The notes below the pieces were generated by a model. It searched no databases, was not told where the DNA came from, and worked only from the letters and a program-made list of their open reading frames with translations. Shown one piece after another: positions 57,198-64,000 of a stretch of DNA of 64,000 bases. The stretch comes from Amycolatopsis echigonensis. Its GTDB lineage: Bacteria > Actinomycetota > Actinomycetes > Mycobacteriales > Pseudonocardiaceae. The DNA is taken from the NCBI RefSeq assembly GCF_014174495.1, contig NZ_JACJHR010000002.1, forward strand, positions 227,499-291,498, given 5' to 3'. The position numbers were made by a program, and so were the translations under genes. Position 1 is the stretch's first letter. Every line of letters starts with the position of its first letter.

Positions 57198-59426
57198 TCA
57201 GTGCCGCGGGTACCGCTGCACCCAGGCGTCGCCCAGTGCGTTGCGCGCCGAATGGCGGTCGAAATGCCACAGCGCGTCGGTCGCCACCTGTTCGATCAGG
57301 TGGTGCAATTCGAGCTGTTCGACCCACTTCCGGGGCAGGCCGGGGACGCCCACCCGCGCGCCGAGCAGCGCACCGGTCAGTGCGCCGGTGAGCGCGCTGC
57401 GGCCGGAGTGGTTCACCGAGCGGAGCATCGCCTGCTCCGGGTAGTTCTCGAACCCGGACAGCGCGGCGAACGAACGGCCGAGAACGGACAGCGTGCTGTG
57501 CCCGTCGCCGATCAGCTCCGGCATCCGCAGGTCCGGCAGGCCGTGCTCGCCGAAGAACGGCACCGCCTCGGCCACCAGGTCGCGCACCGGTCCCCACTCC
57601 GGGCCGTCGTGCTCGTCGAGGACCTCGCGAGAAAGGTTCCAGACCGGATAACTGAACGAGTCCTTGGTGAGCGCCTTCTCGAACACCCATGCCAGGTAGG
57701 TCGCGGCGGCCACGTCGTCCGGCTGGTGCGTCACGCCGGCCAGATCGCGCACGACCTGGCTGATGCCGCCGCTGAACCCGGTTCCCGGACCCGCCGCGGT
57801 CAGCACCGCGGGCAGCGCGCCGAGCAGCGCGGTCGGGCCCGACATCGGCGCGGCTTGCGGATCACCGGTGACCAGCGCGAGGTACGCGTTGAGTTCGGCG
57901 TCGTCGATCGCGCGGCGGGCATGCAGCTCGGGCACCTTGACGAGGAAACCGTCGGCGTTCTGGATCGCCGCGCCCTGCGTGTGCAACCAGCGGCCCAGCG
58001 CGCCGCGGACCACGCCGGGGAACAGTTTTTCGACGTCACGCGCCTCCGGCTGCTCGCGATGCGGGCTCCGGATCACCGCTTCGGTCAGGAAAAGCAGCCG
58101 CTGGGTCATCGAGCCGATCCGGCCCGGCAGGTCGAACGCGAGCGGCAGGTCGCGGACGCCGTCCGGACCGTAGGTCGAGACGATCTCGTCCAGCCGCATC
58201 CGGTCGACGGCCGACCCGAGCGCCTCGCCGAGCGCGAAGCCGACCCACGCGCCGACGACCCGCTGCCAGCCGTACCGGAAGTTCTCCAGGCTGACCTCGG
58301 GGTACTTGCCGAACGTGTCGAGCCTCGGGACGATCCGGCCCTCGTTGTCCCAGGACGGCACGAGACCGTTGGCGCGCAAGTCATTCGGCCGCGAGCGGCT
58401 CGGCTCCGGCTGTTCGAACCGGCGCAGCCACGACCGGCCGAGGACAGTCCGGCGGCATTCGTCCGCGGTCAGCTCGAAACCGTGCCGCCGCGCGCGTTCC
58501 GCGGCCGCCTTCGGCACGTCGACCGGCTTGTCCAGCCCGAGCCGGGCGGCGGTTTCGACGGCGAACTTCTCGAGGTCTTCTTCGATTTCCGGGCAGCGGC
58601 CGTTCTCGTCGACCCGCGGCTCCTGCCGGGGAAATCGCTTCGCGATCGCGGTCAGCTCGGCTCCGGCGACGTCCTCGAAGGTCGCCGGACCGCCGTTGAT
58701 CACGAGGTTCGGCGGATGCTCGAATTCGGCGAGCGTCGCGAGGTCGACGCGCCACCAGGCGTGCTCGCGGGCGGGCAGGTTCCGGGTCGAGCTGAACACG
58801 CGCAGCTCGTTGCGTTCCTCGGAGAAGTAGAACCGGTCGGTCGCGCCGGTTTTGAGGTCGAACGGCACGAAGACTTCGCAGCGCAGCAAGCCGATCAGCA
58901 GCTGCTCGCGGGAGAGCCAGCCGACGCTGGCGAAAGCGAGAAGGGTTTCCAGCGGGTTTTCCGGTTTCGGGTAGCCGCGGCGGATCGGGCCGGCCTTGTA
59001 CTCCGGGTTCTCGCGTTCGTCACCGGTCTGGTGGCCGTCGTCGTCGACCTTCACCCAGCCCGCGACCGCGGGCAGCGGCACGCCGAGTTCGCCCAACCCG
59101 GCCTTCGCGTACTCCGGGTCGACGACCTCGCGCCAGCTCTCCTGGCCGGGGTACGCGACCGGGGTGCTGAGCCCGCCCGGATGCGGATGCGCCTGGCGCA
59201 ACTCGCCGTCCGGCTCGCGCACGAGCACCGACGGCGCGGGGAACAGCTCTTTGTCCGGACGGCCGTCGTCGAGGAACGCGACGGTGTTGTAGGGGATCGA
59301 CCAGCCCTCGGGGACCCGCAGCACGCGGTCGTGGTCGACCCGGAGGCCGCCCGGCCCGGAGACCTCGGGGCCGTGCACGGCGCGCAACCACTTCCCGACC
59401 TTCTCCACCGCTTCCGCCGCTTCCAC
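57198..59426 (-). CDS. Three-domain protein: YrhB/Imm35-like, SseB-like and degenerate ADP-ribosylglycohydrolase
   Basis: A 742-residue protein. Residues 1-100 resemble YrhB/Imm35 immunity domains (GWSIPYNTVAFLDDGRPDKE, PSVLVREPDGE). Residues about 160-275 look like an SseB domain (FYFSEERNELRVFSSTRNLP). Residues about 384-735 follow the ADP-ribosylglycohydrolase (DraG/ARH) fold: GAWVGFALGEALGSAVDRM, MTQRLLFLTEAVI and SGRSALTGALTGALLGARVG. The metal-binding acidic motifs of active enzymes (DDT near the first and GDTDT near the last) are replaced by GSMT and NHSGRS, so hydrolysis is unlikely. GTG start directly abuts the stop of the TNT gene upstream. Possibly an inactive ADP-ribose or NAD-binding immunity or sensor protein. 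Confidence 0.75.
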   Translation of the reverse strand: MEAAEAVEKVGKWLRAVHGPEVSGPGGLRVDHDRVLRVPEGWSIPYNTVAFLDDGRPDKELFPAPSVLVREPDGELRQAHPHPGGLSTPVAYPGQESWREVVDPEYAKAGLGELGVPLPAVAGWVKVDDDGHQTGDERENPEYKAGPIRRGYPKPENPLETLLAFASVGWLSREQLLIGLLRCEVFVPFDLKTGATDRFYFSEERNELRVFSSTRNLPAREHAWWRVDLATLAEFEHPPNLVINGGPATFEDVAGAELTAIAKRFPRQEPRVDENGRCPEIEEDLEKFAVETAARLGLDKPVDVPKAAAERARRHGFELTADECRRTVLGRSWLRRFEQPEPSRSRPNDLRANGLVPSWDNEGRIVPRLDTFGKYPEVSLENFRYGWQRVVGAWVGFALGEALGSAVDRMRLDEIVSTYGPDGVRDLPLAFDLPGRIGSMTQRLLFLTEAVIRSPHREQPEARDVEKLFPGVVRGALGRWLHTQGAAIQNADGFLVKVPELHARRAIDDAELNAYLALVTGDPQAAPMSGPTALLGALPAVLTAAGPGTGFSGGISQVVRDLAGVTHQPDDVAAATYLAWVFEKALTKDSFSYPVWNLSREVLDEHDGPEWGPVRDLVAEAVPFFGEHGLPDLRMPELIGDGHSTLSVLGRSFAALSGFENYPEQAMLRSVNHSGRSALTGALTGALLGARVGVPGLPRKWVEQLELHHLIEQVATDALWHFDRHSARNALGDAWVQRYPRH

Positions 59427-60824
59427 CTACTCGATCCTCTCCAGGCTTCCGTCGGACTCGTGCTCCGCGATCGGCTTGGGCAAGACGTACGCCACCGCGC
59501 CCCCCGGAAGGTTCGCCCAGGGCACCGTCACTCCGGTGATCACATAGAGTGATCTTCGGAGGCGGAAAGTGCTGGTCATGCGCTCCCGTTCGAGTGGCAG
59601 GGACGTCGTCGCGAACCGTACCGCCTGGTGATGGACCAGGTTGCCGGGTTCTTCGCCGAATCGCAGAACGACGGTACCTTCCGCCAACCGAGTGAGTCTC
59701 TTGTTCCGCAGGAGCGTGAGGGGAGGGTCACCCGGCGCGGGCTGGACCGGCCAGTCGGCGACCTCCCGCGCCGTTTCCAGCGGGGTTTCGCGGCCGCCGG
59801 TCGCGCGGGCGGGATGCATCAGCAGCGCGCCGAGCAGCTGCTGAGCGGCGTCTTCAAGGCGGGCGAAGCTCTGCTCGCGACCGTCCGGCGCGACGACCGC
59901 CCATCCGGCTTTGACCTGGTAGAGGCTCCACTTTCCGGACTCCCGGCCGCCGAGACAGCGGACGTCGGGCCACACGCCGAAGGAGTCGAGCCGGTGGCCG
60001 AGGTGGGTCAGGACTTCGGCGTCGGACAGGACCGGGTCCGGGTTGGTCTCCCGCTCGGCGGCGATGTCGGCCGCGGTCCGCTGGACGTCGGTCGCGGTCG
60101 GTCGCGGACGAGGTTCCCCCGCAAGATCGGCTTCCGCCGTGCGGCGCACCAGAGGTTCGACGTACGGCGGATGAAAGCCCAGGTCACGGATGTGCTGAAG
60201 CAGTTCCGGCTCAGGCGCGGTCCCGTTTTCGCGCAGCTGCTCGGCCACCTCGAGCGGCCAGATCCAGGTGCCGTCGGTGCGATGTCGTGGTCCGGCCTCG
60301 GCCTCGCGTTCGAGGTACCGCAGCACGAGCGGCAGTTCTGCCTCCGGCAGCGGTTCGCGGGTTCCGGCGTCGGCCGTGGCGTGCCGGAACACGACGCCGA
60401 GCGGGAGGCCGACGTGCAGCCGCCACCAGTCGGGAAGGTGCTCGTCGTCGCGGGGGAAGGTGGTGAGTTCGGCGAGGTAGGCGGTCGAATCGGGCGGCGT
60501 CGTCCACGGGGGCTCGTCGTCGGTGAAGTAGTCGAAGTCGAACGCGTCGTCCGGGGTGAGCACGTAGCGCGCCTGAATCCAGGTGCCGCGGCCCTCTTGG
60601 TACATCTCGGCCCGCAACGCGGTGAGCCGCTGGACCACCTCCGTGCTGGCGACTGTATTGCGCGCCTGCACCTCGAAATGGTCGCCGAGCTGGGCGAACC
60701 CGATTCCGGCCGCCGCGTCCGGATCTGCCCGGTGCGCCCGGATCAGCCGGCCGATCTCGACGAGCGCCTGCTGACCGGTACTCGCTGGTTCCACGTGAAT
60801 CATCCCGTCCGGAGCGGACGGCAT
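59427..60824 (-). CDS. TNT-domain protein with YezG-like module (paralogue 2)
   Basis: A 465-residue protein closely similar in layout to the product of 55181-57073 but without its first 150 residues. YezG-like module about 10-135 (LRAEMYQEGRGTWIQARYVL, DFDYFTDDEPPW, FPRDDEHLPDWW), a DGTWIWPLEVAEQLRENG segment near 185, and a C-terminal TNT-like domain with LAEGTVVLRFGEEPGN and PGGAVAYVLP. Again Ala replaces the Gln typical of active TNT. The ATG at 60824 overlaps the stop of the YbaB-like gene (TGATG), and the next gene follows without gap, so ybaB-TNT-ARH is one translationally coupled unit. Confidence 0.72.
   Translation of the reverse strand: MPSAPDGMIHVEPASTGQQALVEIGRLIRAHRADPDAAAGIGFAQLGDHFEVQARNTVASTEVVQRLTALRAEMYQEGRGTWIQARYVLTPDDAFDFDYFTDDEPPWTTPPDSTAYLAELTTFPRDDEHLPDWWRLHVGLPLGVVFRHATADAGTREPLPEAELPLVLRYLEREAEAGPRHRTDGTWIWPLEVAEQLRENGTAPEPELLQHIRDLGFHPPYVEPLVRRTAEADLAGEPRPRPTATDVQRTAADIAAERETNPDPVLSDAEVLTHLGHRLDSFGVWPDVRCLGGRESGKWSLYQVKAGWAVVAPDGREQSFARLEDAAQQLLGALLMHPARATGGRETPLETAREVADWPVQPAPGDPPLTLLRNKRLTRLAEGTVVLRFGEEPGNLVHHQAVRFATTSLPLERERMTSTFRLRRSLYVITGVTVPWANLPGGAVAYVLPKPIAEHESDGSLERIE
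60788..60801. promoter_or_regulatory. Imperfect parS-like site near the TNT gene start
   Basis: GTTCCACGTGAATC differs from the consensus at the second T and near the 3' end; listed as weak. Confidence 0.35.
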
Positions 60825-61123
60825 CAGGACCCGCGTCGGCGGTTCTGCGGAACGGGTCCGCGCGGACGGACGCGGCGCGGGGTCGGCCGCGGGGCAGGCA
60901 TTGACGAGGCGTGCTGCGGTTCGGGTGCGTCGGCGAGGTGCTGCACGAGTGCCTGGACGGTCGACGCGAGCTGCGCGGGCGTCGTTCGTTCGAAGGCGTC
61001 CGGCGCGAATTCGAGCCGGCCGAGCGTGCCAGCCGGTCCGGCGGTCGCGCGGACGAGCCCGTCGGGCGAGGTCAGGACAGCTGAGGCGTCGAGACGGGCA
61101 CGGTCGTCGCCGATGGTGCTCAC
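60824..61123 (-). CDS. YbaB/EbfC-like small protein
   Basis: A 99-residue protein. Residues 10-65 match the YbaB/EbfC nucleoid-associated fold found in many actinobacterial secretion and toxin operons (VLTSPDGLVRATAGPAGTLG, TTPAQLASTVQALVQH); the last 30 residues are a basic Pro/Arg tail (RPTPRRVRPRGPVPQNRR). GTG start at 61123. Its TGA stop overlaps the ATG of the TNT gene. It may bind DNA or act as a partner or chaperone of the downstream proteins. Confidence 0.7.
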   Translation of the reverse strand: MSTIGDDRARLDASAVLTSPDGLVRATAGPAGTLGRLEFAPDAFERTTPAQLASTVQALVQHLADAPEPQHASSMPAPRPTPRRVRPRGPVPQNRRRGS

Positions 61124-61203
61124 GGTGGCCCCCCCGTGTCGGTTGCGCTGCCGAGATTAACTCGACTGGGTCGCAAGTCACCCTAATGCTAGACAGTGAG
61201 TTA

Positions 61204-62517
61204 CTACCCCCGTTTGGGTGCAACGGTTTGCGGCAGCGAATCGACGCGGCGTCGGCGGGCCAGCAGATATCCGGCACCGCCCAGCAGGTACAGCGCGGTC
61301 GCGCCGACCATCAGCTCCGGCGAGTACCCGTTGTCCTTGACGAAGACGGCCGCGATCGCGACCGCCACCACCTGGGTGATGTTGAACAGCGTGTCGTACA
61401 GCGCGAAGACCCGCCCGCGAGCCTCGTCCGCGACATCGAGCTGCACCGACGAGTCGACGCACAGCTTCAGCACCTGGCCAGTGCCCATCACCAGGAACGA
61501 TGCGATCAACGCCAACGGCAGCAGCATCGGCAACCCCAACGCCGCCTGCGCGATCGCGGCGAGGAGCAACGCGCCCAGCACCGTCCGGACCCGCCCGATC
61601 GAGCGGATCAACCGAGCCGTCACCAGCCCCGCGACGAGAATGCCTGCCCCCGCACACGCGACGAGTTGTCCGAGCCCGGGCAGTCCCGCGCGGAAAACCC
61701 CGTCGTCAGTGAAGTAATTGCGCATCAGCAGCACGCTGAGCAGCAACGAAATCCCGTACGCCGCTCGGTGCGCGAACAACGCGACGAACCCAGCCGTGAC
61801 GCTAGGAGCCCGCCACGCGTGCCTCGCTCCATCAGCAAGCCCGCGCGCGACCGCCACCACGGGATTTGTCGGTTCATCGACCACGGTCGGCCCCAGGATG
61901 CCCTTCGCGAACCGATGCGCGAGCGCCGCCGACACCAACGCGCCGACCGCCGCGAACGCCGTGGTCTCCGCCGACCCGATGTCGCCGGATCCGAACACCG
62001 CCCGCAACCCGATCGCGCACCCGCCGCCGACGACCGCGATCGCCGACCCGAGCGTCGCCGCCACCGCATTAGCCGAAACCACCGCCTGTGGCTCCACGAC
62101 GTGCGGCAACGCAGCCGACAACCCAGACCCGATGAACCGGCTGATCCCCTCGGCAAGCAGCGCGAGCGAGAACAACCCGATTCCACCCACCCCAGCACCG
62201 ACCGCAACGACCGACGCCACGATCGCCACGGCCCGCACGAGGTTCGCGAATACGAGCACCCGCCGCCGGTCCCACCGGTCAAGCAACGCTCCCGCGAACG
62301 GCCCGACCAGCGAATACGGCAGCAGCAAAGCCGCAAACCCCTCCGCGATGGCCAACGGATCAGCCGCCCGCTCGGGGTTGAACAAAACCGCCCCAGCCAA
62401 CCCAGCCCGGAAGACGCCGTCGCCCCACTGCGCCGCGAACCGCGTGAACAGCAACCGCCGGAACAACGGATCCCGAACCAGCCCGCGCACCCCGCCCCGC
62501 TCCCCCGCCACCCTCAC
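61204..62517 (-). CDS. MFS transporter
   Basis: A 437-residue major facilitator superfamily protein with about 12 membrane segments. Cytoplasmic loop motif DRWDRRRVLVFANLVRA (motif A: D-R-x-D-R-R) follows helix 2, and the second half shows RTVLGALLLAAIAQAALGL. Most like drug or macrolide exporters (MefA-type). GTG start at 62517. It lies just upstream of the TNT locus on the same strand, but an 80-base gap and no coupling separate them, so functional linkage is uncertain. Confidence 0.87.
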   Translation of the reverse strand: MRVAGERGGVRGLVRDPLFRRLLFTRFAAQWGDGVFRAGLAGAVLFNPERAADPLAIAEGFAALLLPYSLVGPFAGALLDRWDRRRVLVFANLVRAVAIVASVVAVGAGVGGIGLFSLALLAEGISRFIGSGLSAALPHVVEPQAVVSANAVAATLGSAIAVVGGGCAIGLRAVFGSGDIGSAETTAFAAVGALVSAALAHRFAKGILGPTVVDEPTNPVVAVARGLADGARHAWRAPSVTAGFVALFAHRAAYGISLLLSVLLMRNYFTDDGVFRAGLPGLGQLVACAGAGILVAGLVTARLIRSIGRVRTVLGALLLAAIAQAALGLPMLLPLALIASFLVMGTGQVLKLCVDSSVQLDVADEARGRVFALYDTLFNITQVVAVAIAAVFVKDNGYSPELMVGATALYLLGGAGYLLARRRRVDSLPQTVAPKRG

Positions 62518-62742
62518 CCCGCAACCCTACCGAGGCCCCCCGACAAAACCCCCGAAACGAGACACCACACCAACTCCACCGCACAGTCCCGCGATCAGCC
62601 GACCAAAGCGACTCAAGACAACGAAGCACGCGGCCGTGGAGCCTGATGCCGCGACATCGCCCCAGCCCGCAAAGCGCGACAGACCAGCCGAAGCGAGAAG
62701 GACACCCAGGCAGTGCCCTAACCGAGACGGCTCACCGCACGA

Positions 62743-62929
62743 CGAGGTCCTCCGGACCAGACCGACCCGCTAAGAGCCTGGATCGAAGCGTGCCTCGCGC
62801 AGCGACGCGCGGCCAAATGCGGCGAGACCCCGCCCGCAGTGCACGTGAGGCCAGGCGATGTGAGCAACGCCCCGTCGGAAGGCGGCTCGACCGCAGCGAG
62901 GTCCTCCGGACCAAACCAGCCCACTAAGA
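62743..62929. repeat. Imperfect direct repeat, two copies of about 33 bp
   Basis: Copies at 62743-62775 and 62897-62929, 154 bases apart, share GAGGTCCTCCGGACCA, then ACC, and end CTAAGA; four substitutions between them. The unit contains TCCGGA at its centre. Confidence 0.8.
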
Positions 62930-63159
62930 CAGACCAGGAAGCCCGCCGTCGCGCACCCCACGCCCATCCGGACGCTCCGCCTTCCCCCCACCCGCAGAGC
63001 ACCCTGGCCCAGCCGACCCCACCCGAAGGCCGCAACCTCACCGGCACAAAGACCCGCAATCCAAACGCAACTCCCCCAACCCACCCCAGCCACCAAGAAA
63101 GCCAAAGGGGGCCCCGCCCCCGACCACCCCGAAAACCGCACCGAAGGCACCGCGGGGGT

Positions 63160-63180
63160 CCGGGGGGCTCGGCCCCCCGG
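63160..63180. repeat. GC-only hairpin
   Basis: CCGGGGGGC and GCCCCCCGG form a 9-bp perfect stem with loop TCG. It has no U-run, so it is either a transcription barrier or a dispersed repeat element common in high-GC actinomycetes. Confidence 0.65.
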
Positions 63181-63423
63181 GTACCCAGCGCCGGTGGCCC
63201 GGGGAAGGTGCCGCAGGCACCGAACACGAAAAGCCGACACCGGCGCACTCGTTTCGCCTCTCGGCGGCTTGGCGCAGTGTGGCTCCGGCCGGACCGGTAT
63301 TCCACAAAGGCGGTTCTTCAGTGAGCCCGGGGGACACGAGTGCGCCGGCTCACTGTTCTCAACGAGGCGGGTGGTGCTGGTGTTCCCGTGCCGGGAGGAT
63401 TTCCGTCGGCGGGTGATGGGATC

Positions 63424-64000
63424 ATGGGTGACGTGCCAGCGGACGCCGAGGTTGAACCGGGAACGCTCCTGGTCGCCGCACCCACGATGTTCGACCCGAA
63501 CTTCAAGCGGACGGTGGTGTTCGTGATCGATCACCGGGCGGAGGGCACGCTCGGGGTGGTCTTGAACCGGCCGTCCGATGTTCCGGTGAATGACGTCCTG
63601 CCGGGGTGGGGCGCGCATGTCGCGGAGCCGCAGTCCGTGTTCGTCGGCGGGCCGGTCGACAAGAAGACCGCGCTGTGTCTCGCCGCGTTGCGGACTGGGG
63701 AGTCCGCTTCCAGCGTGCCCGGTGTGGTCGCGGTGCGGGGGCCGGTGGCGCTCGTCGATCTGGACAGCGATCCCGAAGTGCTCGTGCCCAAGGTGCGCGG
63801 CGTGCGCGTGTTCGCGGGCTACGCCGGGTGGGATTCAGGGCAGCTCGCGGGCGAGATCGAGCGCGAGGACTGGGTGATCGTCCCCGCGTTGCCCAGCGAC
63901 ATTCTCGCGCCGCCGAGCCGTGACCTGTGGGGCCAGGTGCTGCGCCGCCAGGGGGTGCCGCTCGCGTTGCTGGCCACCCATCCTGGCGATTTGCAGCGGA
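63424..64000 (+). CDS. YqgE/AlgH family protein, truncated by the window edge
   Basis: At least 192 residues of a UPF0301 (YqgE/AlgH) protein. Visible: EPGTLLVAAPTMFDPNFKRT at the start, then HRAEGTLGVVLNRPSDVPVND, VFVGGPVDKKTALCL and RVFAGYAGWDSGQLAGEI, all family hallmarks. The stop lies beyond position 64,000. The family fold is known but the function is not; it was once called a transcription regulator. ATG 63424 preferred, GTG 63433 possible. Confidence 0.92.
   Translation, partial: MGDVPADAEVEPGTLLVAAPTMFDPNFKRTVVFVIDHRAEGTLGVVLNRPSDVPVNDVLPGWGAHVAEPQSVFVGGPVDKKTALCLAALRTGESASSVPGVVAVRGPVALVDLDSDPEVLVPKVRGVRVFAGYAGWDSGQLAGEIEREDWVIVPALPSDILAPPSRDLWGQVLRRQGVPLALLATHPGDLQR

Larger units (their letters stand above)
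62518..63423. other. Gene-free, C-rich interval with degenerate direct repeats
   Basis: About 900 bases where no frame has natural protein character. It contains a 33-base imperfect direct repeat, strong hairpins and C-rich tracts on the plus strand. MFS promoter should be at the left end and the yqgE promoter at the right end. I see no RNA gene. Confidence 0.5.

Noticed and set aside
62770..63618. Minus-strand frames of up to 280 codons between the MFS and yqgE genes
   Set aside because: They run antisense into yqgE, are Gly/Arg/Trp-biased and have no protein-like motifs.

Overview
This window is a high-GC actinobacterial chromosome segment centred on the replication origin. The gene order murJ-sigM-trxB-trxA-cwlM-parB-parA-rsmG-jag-yidC-yidD-rnpA-rpmH-dnaA-oriC-dnaN-gnd-recF-dciA-gyrB-gyrA-DUF3566-tRNA-Ile-tRNA-Ala-ppiA is the conserved actinomycete origin backbone. 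gnd between dnaN and recF, the frequent GTG starts and the overall gene content fit the Pseudonocardiaceae, with Amycolatopsis my best guess. That assignment is inference from composition and synteny, not from a database search. The origin is shown in reverse, with dnaA and dnaN on the minus strand.

Layout. Positions 1-14,914 hold ppiA and then an accessory block not expected between tRNA-Ala and ppiA: a Lys/Ala-rich membrane protein, a lipoprotein, pdxH, a cyclase-like protein, an AraC/VOC/UvrA-like resistance-type trio, an amidase, a second AraC regulator, a GT87 mannosyltransferase, two decayed genes, a UTRA-only GntR remnant and a MarR/membrane-protein pair. Positions 15,244-18,176 carry tRNA-Ala, a DLW-39 microprotein, a HEAT-like protein, tRNA-Ile and a DUF3566 protein. 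Positions 18,212-29,629 are gyrA, gyrB, dciA, recF, gnd, dnaN, oriC and dnaA. Positions 30,231-36,142 are rpmH-rnpA-yidD-yidC-jag and rsmG-parA-parB, with a cluster of parS sites just upstream of and around rsmG. Positions 36,273-55,195 continue the backbone (Ddl-like ligase, aminotransferase, GNAT, cwlM, trxA, trxB, sigM and its anti-sigma factor, a free-standing pseudokinase, murJ, DUF6049, Nudix hydrolase, CCA-adding enzyme) and end with a histidine kinase coupled to a methyltransferase.

Positions 55,181-61,123 are the most unusual part: a minus-strand locus of a YbaB-like protein, a TNT-domain protein, a three-domain protein (YrhB/Imm35-like, SseB-like, ADP-ribosylglycohydrolase-like) and a second TNT-domain protein. 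The TNT-like and glycohydrolase-like domains both seem to lack key catalytic residues, so this may be a toxin-derived or immunity-type NAD/ADP-ribose sensing system. An MFS transporter, a gene-free repeat-bearing stretch and the start of a YqgE/AlgH gene close the window.

How the parts work together: DnaA, DciA, DnaN, RecF and gyrase initiate and sustain replication; ParA, ParB and parS segregate the origin; RnpA, YidC, YidD and Jag serve RNA and membrane-protein maturation; MurJ, the pseudokinase and CwlM control peptidoglycan precursor supply; SigM and the thioredoxin system respond to envelope or thiol stress. DnaA-box-like motifs occur in oriC, upstream of dnaA, inside dciA and in a gene-free stretch near 39.8 kb. 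All coordinates and motifs come from reading the sequence; family names are from memory.
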